64,000 bases of DNA from Trinickia acidisoli (GTDB lineage: Bacteria; Pseudomonadota; Gammaproteobacteria; Burkholderiales; Burkholderiaceae). The notes below the pieces were generated by a model that saw only the letters and a list, made by a program, of their open reading frames with translations, was not told the DNA's origin and did no database searches. The position numbers and the translations under genes are program-made. Positions 54,038 through 61,801 of this stretch are shown piece after piece; positions within the stretch are counted from its first letter, which is position 1, and each line of letters starts with the position of its first letter. The DNA lies in NCBI RefSeq assembly GCF_017315725.1, contig NZ_JAFLRG010000002.1:1240001-1304000 (forward strand), written 5' to 3'.

Positions 54038-55057
54038 TCATTGATGGGGCCGCTTCGCTTTGCCTTGCGAGAGCGCGCTCGACGAGGAATTGAAGCCGCC
54101 TCGCAGGCTTTCGGCCGCATCTTCCAAACACGTGACCATCAGCTTCGCGCTGGGGGTTAAACCGCGATTGCGATTCCACAGCACGCCGGCCGGGCGGAGC
54201 AATCGAGGCAGACTCAACGGAAGCGTATGAAAAGACTGCGTGGTGTCGTTCGTGGGCGAATCGGCCATCACGGCAATGAAATCGGAAACCTGCAACTGGG
54301 CACGCGCAACGTGAAGAGACAGCGTTTCGATGTAGTTGTTGGTCAACGGCACGTCATGCGCTTCGAGCGTCCGCTCGAGCGGATCGCGCAATATCGACCC
54401 GGACGGCGGAAGGATCCACGGATAGGGGAGCAGGTCCGCCCATTCCAGCGTTTTCCTGCGCGCCAACGGATGGTGACGGCCGGTCATCAACGTCACCGGC
54501 TCCTCGAGCAATTCCCTTTCCTCGAAACTGCCCAGCGTATCCGGAGGCGGCAGGCGGCCCACCACCAAATCGAGGTGGCCTTGCCAGAGTTCCGGCAGCA
54601 GCGACGACGTCGTCCCTTCGGTGACCGTCACATTGGTACCCGGCGAGCGCTCCTTCAAGAAGCTCAGCGCTCGCGGCAACAGCGCGGAGGCCGAAGCCGG
54701 CAACATGCCGATGTGAACCTTCCCCTCGGTCCCCGAACTCAGGGCTCTCAGTTCATCGCGCGCCTGATTCAGAATCGTCAGCATCGCGCGGGCGTGGCGA
54801 ATGAGGCAATCACCGTAGGGCGTCGGCACTACGCCCTGGGCCGTACGCGAAAACAAAACGAGCCCAAGCCCGCGCTCGAGTTCGGCCAGCGACTTCGATA
54901 CGGCGGGCACCGTCACGTGGGTGACGTCGGCCACTTGCGTCAAGTTGCGATACGTGTCGATCGCCACGAGCAAGCGCAAGTGCCGCGCTTTCAAATTGAT
55001 CTGTAAGTACCAGTCGAGTTCCGACACTTCGCTTGACTCCACCGGCTTTACCGACAA
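54038..55057 (-). CDS. LysR-family regulator, paralogue 1
   Basis: The frame encodes 339 residues. A winged helix-turn-helix of the GbpR/PcaQ-like LysR group lies near the N-terminus (LRLLVAIDTYRNLTQVADVTHVTVPAVSKSLAELERGLGL), followed by a two-lobed effector domain (KVHIGMLPASASALLP, then LDLVVGRLPPPDTLGSF). It is nearly identical to the next gene over most of its length and diverges mainly at both ends. The listed start is TTG 55057, and downstream GTG codons are alternatives. It has its own copy of the 41-bp element upstream, so it is probably autoregulated. Confidence 0.88.
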   Translation of the reverse strand: MSVKPVESSEVSELDWYLQINLKARHLRLLVAIDTYRNLTQVADVTHVTVPAVSKSLAELERGLGLVLFSRTAQGVVPTPYGDCLIRHARAMLTILNQARDELRALSSGTEGKVHIGMLPASASALLPRALSFLKERSPGTNVTVTEGTTSSLLPELWQGHLDLVVGRLPPPDTLGSFEERELLEEPVTLMTGRHHPLARRKTLEWADLLPYPWILPPSGSILRDPLERTLEAHDVPLTNNYIETLSLHVARAQLQVSDFIAVMADSPTNDTTQSFHTLPLSLPRLLRPAGVLWNRNRGLTPSAKLMVTCLEDAAESLRGGFNSSSSALSQGKAKRPHQ

Positions 55058-55191
55058 GTTAATGGGCGATCCGCAATCAATCGGTTCTCACGGCAACGGT
55101 AGGACGCAGGTCGCCCCAATAGGCGATAACGTCGTGTCAATTCGCCCGTCGCGTGATTGCACGCAAGATTCTGCCAGCGCACCAGCGCGGG

Positions 55192-55232
55192 TCAATTGAG
55201 ATAAACGGCTTGGGGTTTGAGGAAACGGTTAA
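55192..55232 (-). promoter_or_regulatory. LysR-type regulatory element, copy 2, with promoter for lysR paralogue 1
   Basis: In gene orientation it runs from TTAACCGTTTCCTCAAAC to TCTCAATTGA with CTCAA repeats 21 bp apart. TTGACC overlaps its end and CAGAAT follows after 16 bp. The start codon is 134 bp downstream. Confidence 0.75.
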
Positions 55233-55268
55233 CGCAGCGAAGCACGAGCGCCGCTTCGAGGACGAGGG

Positions 55269-56294
55269 CTAACGGGGGCGCTTCGCCTTGACCACGGACA
55301 ACGGCGCGCGCGCTGGCGTAGCCGGCGTATCGAGGCTGGCCTGCAACTGTTGCGCGGCCTCTTCCAGACACGAAACCATGAGTTGCGCGCTAGGCGTAAG
55401 ACCCCGATTGCGACTCCACATGACGCCGGCCGGGCGCAGCAAGCGAGGCAGGCTAAGCGGAAGCGTATGAAGCGGTTGCATGGTGTCGTTGGCCTGCGTG
55501 CCGGCCATCACGGCGATGAAATCCGAAACCTGCAACTGCGCACGCGCGACATGAATCGAGAGTGTCTCGATGTAGTTGTCGGTCAGCGGCACGCCGTGCG
55601 CTTCGAGCGTCCGCTCGAGCGGTTCGCGCAATATTGTTCCGGGTGGCGGAAGAATCCAGGGATAAGGGCACAGGTCCGACCATTCCAAGGTTTTCCTGCG
55701 CGCCAGCGGATGATGACGGCCGGTGACCAACGTCACCGGCTCCTCGAGCAGCTCCATCTCCTCGAAACTGCCCAGCGTATCGGGCGGCGGCAGGCGGCCC
55801 ACCACCAAGTCGAGGTGCCCCTGCCAAAGTTCGGGCAGCAGCAACGCCGTCGTCCCTTCGTTTACCGTGACATTGGTACCGGGCGAGCGCTCCTTCAGAA
55901 GCGTCAGCGCCCGCGGCAACAGCACCGAGGCCGAAGCCGGCAGCATGCCGATGTGAACCTTCCCCTCGGTCCCCGAACTGAGGGCTTTCAACTCATCGCG
56001 GGCCTGATTCAGAATCGTCAGCATCGCGCGGGCGTGACGAATGAGGCAATCGCCGTACGGCGTGGGCACCAAACCCTGCACCGTGCGTGTAAACAACGTA
56101 AGCCCGAGTCCTCGCTCGAGCTCGGCCAGGGACTTCGACACGGCCGGCACGGTGACATGGGTGACGTCGGCCACTTGCGTCAAGTTGCGATACGTGTCGA
56201 TCGCCACGAGCAGGCGCATGTGCCGTGCCTTCAGATTGATCTGCAGGTACCAATCGAGTTCTGACACTTCGCTTAACTCCACCAGCTTGACCAA
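55269..56294 (-). CDS. LysR-family regulator, paralogue 2
   Basis: The frame encodes 341 residues with the same helix-turn-helix and effector-domain sequence as paralogue 1. Long stretches such as ELDWYLQINLKARH, VADVTHVTVPAVSKSLAELERGLGL and DELKALSSGTEGKVHIGMLPASAS are shared. Differences cluster in the effector domain and the C-terminal tail. The frame starts with TTG 56294, which lies inside copy 4 of the regulatory element, so a later start (for example GTG 56279) is possible. It is divergent from the orphan binding-protein gene. Two near-identical sensors may respond to different effectors or form heterodimers. Confidence 0.88.
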   Translation of the reverse strand: MVKLVELSEVSELDWYLQINLKARHMRLLVAIDTYRNLTQVADVTHVTVPAVSKSLAELERGLGLTLFTRTVQGLVPTPYGDCLIRHARAMLTILNQARDELKALSSGTEGKVHIGMLPASASVLLPRALTLLKERSPGTNVTVNEGTTALLLPELWQGHLDLVVGRLPPPDTLGSFEEMELLEEPVTLVTGRHHPLARRKTLEWSDLCPYPWILPPPGTILREPLERTLEAHGVPLTDNYIETLSIHVARAQLQVSDFIAVMAGTQANDTMQPLHTLPLSLPRLLRPAGVMWSRNRGLTPSAQLMVSCLEEAAQQLQASLDTPATPARAPLSVVKAKRPR

Positions 56295-56327
56295 ACCGTT
56301 AAACCGAAAGCCATTTTACTCAATCGA
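56287..56327 (+). promoter_or_regulatory. LysR-type regulatory element, copy 4, in plus orientation
   Basis: This copy reads TTGACC...ACTCAATCGA on the plus strand, with GTTAA and CTCAA 21 bp apart. About 28 of 41 positions match copy 2. CGCTGGCAACAT follows at nearly the same distance as the -10 region in copies 1 and 2. It overlaps the lysR paralogue 2 start. Confidence 0.65.
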
Positions 56328-56741
56328 CTTCGGGGCGACTCGCTGGCAACATCGAACAGCATCCACTCACGTCGATCGAGGCCGGCTCCTCGCACCTATC
56401 GTGACGAGCTTGCCGCCGACCGCTCTCGCAACCGCAAGCGCGACGCGTGTCAGCGCCGATCCACGTCTAGTCCCTGGGCGCAGTCTATGTCCGGCCACCA
56501 TCGCGCGCAAGCGGACCCCTCGTCGCGCGATGGCTCGGTGCGATGGCTCGGTGCAATTCCTCCTTGACAGGCCTGATCCGGCGTGGACGTATTCGTCGCG
56601 GCTCATGCTCAGCATCATGCACGTACCCGAACGTATCCTCTCCGCAGCCATGCGCGAACCCGAGCGAATCGAACGTACATCGCCGCCGCGCGCCTTTCAT
56701 CTACTACAACTCGCCGGCTCGACCGGCCACGGAGACTGACG
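56295..56741. other. 447-bp divergent region upstream of the orphan binding-protein gene
   Basis: It holds most of element copy 4, a 13-bp perfect tandem repeat GATGGCTCGGTGC (56529-56541 and 56542-56554), and a TTGACA box at 56564-56569 with a weak -10 (ACGTAT) 17 bp later. The long leader is otherwise featureless. Confidence 0.55.
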
Positions 56742-57758
56742 ATGAATCAAACCTTCACCCGCCGGCGCTTCTTGCGCGGCACCGGGCTGCTTGGGCTCAG
56801 CCTCGCCGCGGGAAGCCTCCTCATGCCGTTTATCGCGCGGGCCGCTTCCACGCAAATCAGAATCGTCAGCAACCCGGGGCTGGAGAACGCCACGTTGAAC
56901 GCGCTAATGGATGAACGCGGCTATTTCAAGCAATACGGGGTCAATGCGCAAATCATCGAGGCCCCCGGTATCGCCGGTCCCTTCGACGCCATCGCGGCCG
57001 GCGCGGCGGACCTGTGCATGGTGTCGGGTTACGACAGGGTGCTATCGCGCATCGAGCAAGGCGCCAAGGTCAAGATCGTCGGTGCCGGGATGAAAAAGTG
57101 CGCACTGACGGTTTACGCGAAGCCCGATGCGATCCAAACGCTCGCCGATCTGAAGGGCAAGACGGTGGCGGTCGGTCCGCGATTGGGTCTGCTGCATACG
57201 CTGATGCTGCAACTCATGAAAGTGAAAGGCATCGATGCCGCGCAAATCAATTTCGTCGACAAGGGCGGCAACGAGCAGTGTTATGAAGCGGTCGTCAAAG
57301 GCGAAGCCGATGCATGCTGCGCGAGCATCTCGCATCTGAACGACGACGGCGCTCTGGTGGTGCTCCATGAGGCCGACATGTGGGAAGCACTTCCGCATTG
57401 CACTTTCCAGACGGCCTATGCGGCCGATTCCGCGCTCGCGCAGAAGCACGAGGGCATGGTTGCGGTCATGGCCGCCTATGGGGCGCTCTACGAATACTTG
57501 ATGTCGCCGGCGTCGCATGATGCCTTCTTCGAAGCGCGCAAGCACGCCCAAAAGAAATTCGACGAGGCCTCGGCGCGCGCGATCTGGCATTTCAATCAGC
57601 AACAAAAGCCCTATTCCAAAGATCTTTCGCTGACCGACGCCGACATCGGTTATCTGCAGGACATGTACATCGGCGTGGGCAGCTTGAAGCGGAAGCAACC
57701 CGTCGCCGCGGTGGCCGACATGTCGGCGGCGAACGCCGCGGCGAAGTTGCTCGGCTAA
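56742..57758 (+). CDS. Orphan ABC-type substrate-binding protein (NMT1/THI5-like) with Tat signal
   Basis: The 338-residue protein begins with a twin-arginine signal (FTRRRFLRGTGLLGLSLAAG, cleavage near ARA-AS). It has an NMT1/SsuA-like binding fold: IRIVSNPGLENATLNALMDERGYFKQYGVNAQIIEAPG, AGAADLCMVSGYDRVLSRIEQGAKVKIVGAG and LADLKGKTVAVGPRLGLLHTLML. Relatives bind nitrate, taurine, aromatic sulfonates or aromatic acids for ABC importers. No ABC permease or ATPase gene is in the cluster, so it either uses a distant transporter or acts as a sensor or chaperone. The shared element upstream places it in the same regulon. Confidence 0.85.
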   Translation: MNQTFTRRRFLRGTGLLGLSLAAGSLLMPFIARAASTQIRIVSNPGLENATLNALMDERGYFKQYGVNAQIIEAPGIAGPFDAIAAGAADLCMVSGYDRVLSRIEQGAKVKIVGAGMKKCALTVYAKPDAIQTLADLKGKTVAVGPRLGLLHTLMLQLMKVKGIDAAQINFVDKGGNEQCYEAVVKGEADACCASISHLNDDGALVVLHEADMWEALPHCTFQTAYAADSALAQKHEGMVAVMAAYGALYEYLMSPASHDAFFEARKHAQKKFDEASARAIWHFNQQQKPYSKDLSLTDADIGYLQDMYIGVGSLKRKQPVAAVADMSAANAAAKLLG

Positions 57759-57783
57759 CCGATTGATGCTCCGCTAAAAGAAA

Positions 57784-57816
57784 TTCGGCGGGGAAGGCCA
57801 TGCCCTCCCCGCCGAA
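57784..57816. terminator. Terminator between convergent binding-protein and porin genes
   Basis: TTCGGCGGGGA (57784-57794) and TCCCCGCCGAA (57806-57816) form a perfect 11-bp stem. On the minus strand it is followed by TTTCTTTTAG, so it mainly serves the porin gene. Confidence 0.85.
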
Positions 57817-57835
57817 GTCGCATCGAGACGCCGAT

Positions 57836-58963
57836 TTAGAACGTGTGCCGAATACCCGCGATGAGGGAAATCTGCGCGCCACCGGCCGGAGGCGCTACGA
57901 CGGGCGTATCGTTCGTCGCCGAAAACGCGAGGTTGCCGCCGTTCTGCATGTGTTCGCCGGTCACATAGAGCATCGTGCGCTTGGACAGCGCGTAGGTGCC
58001 GCGCAATACGAGCGCCATGGCCTTGTTCGGCGAATTCTCGTATTTGATGTCGGCCACCATCGCGTCGACGAAGAAAAAGTGAGTCACGGGCACGGTGCCT
58101 GTCACCCAAACCAAATTGCTCTTCGGCGTAGCGATGCCTTCGTCGTCGCGCTTGATCCAACCTCCCCCGAATTTAGCGCCGCGAAACTTGAAGTAGCCGC
58201 CCACGATGAACCGGCTGTCGGTCAGTTTCGGCGAAGTGAGACCGCCCCACGTCGCCGAGGTGCCGCCGTAATTGCGCTCATACGAGGTGGCAACACCCCA
58301 CCCGTGCCCCTCGTAATGAAGCAGCGTCGAGTATTCTCTGCATTCGTTGGACGGGACCGTTTCGCCCGGGCAATCCGTGGCGACCGAACTGTTGCCGGCA
58401 ACGGCATCGCGGCCGAAACTGTAGTTCACGCCGGCTTCGAGCCCGCCGAGCGCGACGCGATAGCTGACGGCATTATCGGCACGCGCGTTCGCAATCCCGT
58501 TGTCCATCGTCGTCAGGCCTTGCGCTCCCGTTCCGAACGGATTGGCGATGTGCACGGCATAGAAGCGCATGGTGTATTGGCGCCCGAACGTCAATCGACC
58601 GTATTTTCCGTCGAGGCCGACGTAGGCCTGCCGCCCGAACATGCGCCCGCCCTGGAGCGACGTGCCGTTGCTCGGCGCAAAGCCGCCTTGCAAGTCGAAT
58701 ATGGTGTGCAGGCCGCCACCCAGATCCTCTTGTCCGCGCAATCCGAAGAAGGAAGTCGCCGTTCCCGAACCTTCGCGGAACGCATCGGAAGTCGTTTTGC
58801 CCGTGGCCACGTGATTGACGAACTCCACCCCCTGATCGATCAAGCCGTATAACGTGACTGAACTCCCCCCTTGGATCGATCCCAAATTTAAGCTGTCCCC
58901 TGCCCACGCCGGTGCAGTGCTCATCAGCGCCGCGCAGGCGCATATGGCGGTCTTGTATTTCAT
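57836..58963 (-). CDS. Gram-negative general porin (Burkholderia type)
   Basis: The 375-residue protein has a signal peptide (MKYKTAICACAALMSTAPAWA) and a 16-strand porin pattern: SVTLYGLIDQGVEFVNHV, SFFGLRGQEDLGGGLHTIFDLQGGF, RMFGRQAYVGLDGKYGRLTFGRQYT, ending ISLIAGIRHTF with the C-terminal Phe needed for barrel assembly. It probably admits the cluster's anionic substrate through the outer membrane. Copy 3 of the LysR-type element lies 140 bp upstream, and the leader resembles that of tctC. A terminator follows at 57784. Confidence 0.93.
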   Translation of the reverse strand: MKYKTAICACAALMSTAPAWAGDSLNLGSIQGGSSVTLYGLIDQGVEFVNHVATGKTTSDAFREGSGTATSFFGLRGQEDLGGGLHTIFDLQGGFAPSNGTSLQGGRMFGRQAYVGLDGKYGRLTFGRQYTMRFYAVHIANPFGTGAQGLTTMDNGIANARADNAVSYRVALGGLEAGVNYSFGRDAVAGNSSVATDCPGETVPSNECREYSTLLHYEGHGWGVATSYERNYGGTSATWGGLTSPKLTDSRFIVGGYFKFRGAKFGGGWIKRDDEGIATPKSNLVWVTGTVPVTHFFFVDAMVADIKYENSPNKAMALVLRGTYALSKRTMLYVTGEHMQNGGNLAFSATNDTPVVAPPAGGAQISLIAGIRHTF

Positions 58964-59103
58964 CTGTTCACTGTCTCCAATATAGCGTTCCGCGATCCAC
59001 TGTAGTCGCGAGCCGGAGACGATCGCCGTTCCGGTGGTGGGTCACGTGTCCTCGTTCTTTTTACCGAGTGACGAGCGCAGTGTTGCGAATGCCTAACCGA
59101 CGG

Positions 59104-59144
59104 TCCATTGAGAAAAGCGGCCTGTCGTTTGAGCGAACGGTTAA
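59104..59144 (-). promoter_or_regulatory. LysR-type regulatory element, copy 3, with porin promoter
   Basis: In gene orientation it runs from TTAACCGTTCGCTCAAAC to TCTCAATGGA, with two CTCAA repeats 21 bp apart. TGGACC overlaps its end, and CAACAC follows after 16 bp as a weak -10. The porin ATG is 140 bp downstream. Confidence 0.75.
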
Positions 59145-59304
59145 CGTTGGTAACAATTGGCCGGGACGCATAGAGCTTGCCGGAAAGCAATAGGGGTCTT
59201 TCGCCCCGACATTTGGGGGAGGCTTGTTGCATCGGTGCCACGTCGAAATGGGGGCATTCTCACATTGCCCATCACTATCGCCCCCTTAGCCGACGAGGTC
59301 TTTA

Positions 59305-59330
59305 CATATATCGTCAAAAAGCGATATATG
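59305..59330. promoter_or_regulatory. Palindromic operator upstream of the arsR-type gene
   Basis: CATATATCG (59305-59313) and CGATATATG (59322-59330) form a perfect 9-bp inverted repeat with an 8-bp spacer. TATGAT at 59327-59332 is a likely -10 box, so a bound repressor would block transcription of the arsR-nemA-SDR genes. Confidence 0.75.
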
Positions 59331-59406
59331 ATTCTGACAACGACGATCTTGGCCTGAACCTGCTTCACGCATCCTGCGTGAAGCCCGATCGTCCGAACCG
59401 CTTGCA

Positions 59407-59709
59407 ATGACGATCGACATCGACGCCATCCACAAGGCACTCGCCAATCCCGTGCGGCGCGAGATTCTCGCGTGGCTCAAGGAGCCGAGCGTCTACTTCC
59501 CCGAGCAAGAGTTGCCGCTCGATTGCGGCGTGTGCGCCGGGCAGATCAACGTGCGCTGCGGCCTATCGCAGTCGACGGTGTCGGCCCACCTCGCCACGTT
59601 GCAGAGCGCGGGGCTCGTGACGGCGAAGCGGGTGGGCCAGTGGAGCTTTTTCAAGCGAAACGAAACCGTCATTCAAGCGTTTCTCGCATCGCTGCGCGAC
59701 GAACTATAA
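59407..59709 (+). CDS. ArsR-family (winged-helix) repressor with clustered cysteines
   Basis: The 100-residue protein has an ArsR/SmtB fold (IHKALANPVRREILAWLKEPS; recognition helix CGLSQSTVSAHLATLQSAGLV; wing RVGQWSFFKRNE). Three cysteines, Cys40, Cys43 and Cys51, lie in a loop just before the recognition helix (LDCGVCAGQINVRCGLS). They could sense thiol-reactive electrophiles, oxidants or a metal. It is followed by an Old Yellow Enzyme gene, the usual partner of electrophile-sensing repressors. The palindrome at 59305 is its likely operator. Confidence 0.88.
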   Translation: MTIDIDAIHKALANPVRREILAWLKEPSVYFPEQELPLDCGVCAGQINVRCGLSQSTVSAHLATLQSAGLVTAKRVGQWSFFKRNETVIQAFLASLRDEL

Positions 59710-59810
59710 GGCACGAACACGCCTGACCGTTCGCACGCGGCCCCATGTTGCGTTCACGTTTGCACAGCCCCGCGGCACGTTCTGCGCCGCGCACATAAGG
59801 AAAGCTTGCC

Positions 59811-60869
59811 ATGCCCACTTTGTTCGATCCGCTCGTCGCCGGCGACCTGACATTGCCGAACCGCATCATCATGGCTCCGCTCACGCGACAACGCGCGGGC
59901 GAGGAGCGTCTGCCGAACGCGTTGATGGCGAAGTACTACGCCGATCGCGCATCGGCCGGCCTGATTCTCAGCGAAGCAACGTCGGTGACGCCGCAAGGCG
60001 TCGGCTATGCCGCCACGCCCGGCATCTGGTCGGATGAACAGGTGGCGGGATGGAAGATCGTGACCGATGCCGTGCATGCAGCGGGCGGCCGCATCTTCCT
60101 GCAACTGTGGCACGTCGGCCGCGTATCCGATCCGATCTTTCTGAACGGCGCACTCCCCGTCGCCCCGAGCGCGATCGCGCCGAACGGTCACGTGAGCCTC
60201 GTGCGCCCGCAGCGGCCGTTCGTCACGCCGCGCGCGCTCGAACTCGAAGAGATCCACCACGTCGTTGCCGCCTTCCGTAAGGGCGCGGAGAATGCGAAGG
60301 CTGCCGGCTTCGACGGCGTCGAAGTCCACGGTGCGAATGGTTATCTGCTCGACCAATTCCTGCAAGACAGCACGAACCGCCGCACCGACGCATATGGCGG
60401 CCCCATCGAAAACCGCGCGCGTCTCTTGCTCGAAGTCGTCGACGAATGTATCGCGGTGTGGGGTGCGGGACGCGTCGGCGTTCATCTCGCGCCGCGCGGC
60501 GATGCACATACGATGGGCGATTCGAGCCCCGCGCAAACGTTCGGTTACGTCGCACGCGAACTCGGCGAGCGCCGCGTTGCCTTCATCTGCGCACGCGAAT
60601 CGCTCGGCGACAACCGCCTCGGGCCGCTGCTGAAGCACACGTTCGGCGGTGTCTACATCGCGAACGAAAAATTCACGAAAGACACGGCACAGCAGACGCT
60701 CGACGCAGGCGAAGCCGATGCGGTCGCATGGGGCCAATTATTCATCGCGAACCCCGATCTGCCGACGCGCTTCAAGCGCGACACGCCGCTGAACAAACCG
60801 AACCCCGAGACGTATTACAGCGCGGGGCCCGAAGGCTACGTCGACTATCCGACGCTCGAAACGGCTTGA
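59811..60869 (+). CDS. nemA: Old Yellow Enzyme-family alkene reductase (NemA-like)
   Basis: The 352-residue FMN TIM-barrel enzyme has PLTRQRAGEERLPNALMAKYYADRASAGLILSEAT, the LQLWHVGRVSDP segment, the substrate-binding pair in FDGVEVHGANGYLLDQFLQDSTNRRTDAYGG (His and Asn), and FGGVYIANEKFTK for the FMN phosphate. NemA-type enzymes reduce activated C=C bonds, N-ethylmaleimide, nitrate esters and nitroaromatics with NADPH in the cytoplasm. It lies 101 bp after the arsR-type gene and 16 bp before the SDR gene. Induction by electrophiles through ArsR is inferred. Confidence 0.93.
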   Translation: MPTLFDPLVAGDLTLPNRIIMAPLTRQRAGEERLPNALMAKYYADRASAGLILSEATSVTPQGVGYAATPGIWSDEQVAGWKIVTDAVHAAGGRIFLQLWHVGRVSDPIFLNGALPVAPSAIAPNGHVSLVRPQRPFVTPRALELEEIHHVVAAFRKGAENAKAAGFDGVEVHGANGYLLDQFLQDSTNRRTDAYGGPIENRARLLLEVVDECIAVWGAGRVGVHLAPRGDAHTMGDSSPAQTFGYVARELGERRVAFICARESLGDNRLGPLLKHTFGGVYIANEKFTKDTAQQTLDAGEADAVAWGQLFIANPDLPTRFKRDTPLNKPNPETYYSAGPEGYVDYPTLETA

Positions 60870-60885
60870 TCCTGCTCGATTCAAT

Positions 60886-61644
60886 ATGACTGCCACATCG
60901 CACCTCGTCACCAAGGCGATCGTCACCGGGCACACGCGCGGCCTCGGCGCGGCACTCGTCGATGCACTGCTCACGCGCGGCATCGACGTGCTCGGTCTCG
61001 CACGGTCGAATCGAGCGCCCGTTGCCGATGCACCGCCGCTGCCGGGCTCGTTCGTCGAGGTCGAGCTCGATCTATCCGACAGCGAACGGCTCGCGCAATG
61101 GCTGTCCGGCGACACGCTGGCCGCGTTCCTGCACGGCGCTGACCGCGCGCTGCTCATCAACAACGCGGGAACGGTCGGGCCGATAGGTCCATGCGCCGTG
61201 CAGCCGCCGGCCGACGTCGCGCGTGCCGTCACGCTGAACGTTACGGCGCCGCTGATGTTGTCGAGCGCGTTCTCGGCCGCCACGGCCGATGTGCCCGATC
61301 GGCGCATCGCGCATGTATCGAGCGGTGCGGCGCGCAATCCATACGCGGGATGGAACATCTATTGCGCCACGAAGGCAGCGCTCGACCATCACGCGCGCGC
61401 AGCGGCACTCGATGGCGAACCAGGATTGCGTGTCGCCAGCGTGGCGCCGGGCGTGGTCGATACGGACATGCAAGGCGAGATCCGCGGCATCGACGAGGCG
61501 CGTTTCCCCCTGCGCGAGCGATTCGCCGAGATGAAGCGCACGGGGCAATTGGCGTCGCCCGAGGACGCCGCGGATACGTTCGCCGGCTACCTGCTGTCCG
61601 ACGCGTTCGGTGAAACACCTACCGCGGACGTCCGCTCGCTGTAG
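60886..61644 (+). CDS. Short-chain dehydrogenase/reductase
   Basis: The 252-residue Rossmann-fold protein has a glycine motif in the TGHTRGLGAALVDALL style, the structural NNAG in LLINNAGTVG, catalytic Ser in IAHVSSGAARNPYAGW, and YCATK carrying the catalytic Tyr and Lys. VAPGVVDTDMQ is also typical. Substrate is unknown. It follows nemA by 16 bp and is likely co-transcribed, so it may reduce the carbonyl of products made by the Old Yellow Enzyme. The gap 61645-61801 after it shows no clear terminator. Confidence 0.9.
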   Translation: MTATSHLVTKAIVTGHTRGLGAALVDALLTRGIDVLGLARSNRAPVADAPPLPGSFVEVELDLSDSERLAQWLSGDTLAAFLHGADRALLINNAGTVGPIGPCAVQPPADVARAVTLNVTAPLMLSSAFSAATADVPDRRIAHVSSGAARNPYAGWNIYCATKAALDHHARAAALDGEPGLRVASVAPGVVDTDMQGEIRGIDEARFPLRERFAEMKRTGQLASPEDAADTFAGYLLSDAFGETPTADVRSL

Positions 61645-61801
61645 CGTGCGCATGCACGAGCCAGTCGACCGGCAAATCGACAGGCATCGCTCAGGCCACG
61701 CGCATCGGCGATAATCGGGGCATTTATCCGCCACCGCGCGGCCGATCGGCATCGCTCGATCGGCCGCCTGCGCGGCGTCCCGTTCCGCCCCACGTCTATC
61801 C

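Larger units (their letters stand above)
58964..59406. other. 443-bp divergent region (porin / arsR-type gene)
   Basis: It contains element copy 3 with the porin promoter on the left and the arsR-type palindrome at 59305-59330 on the right. The middle (about 59150-59300) shows only a small GGGG/CCCC hairpin near 59192. Confidence 0.6.
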
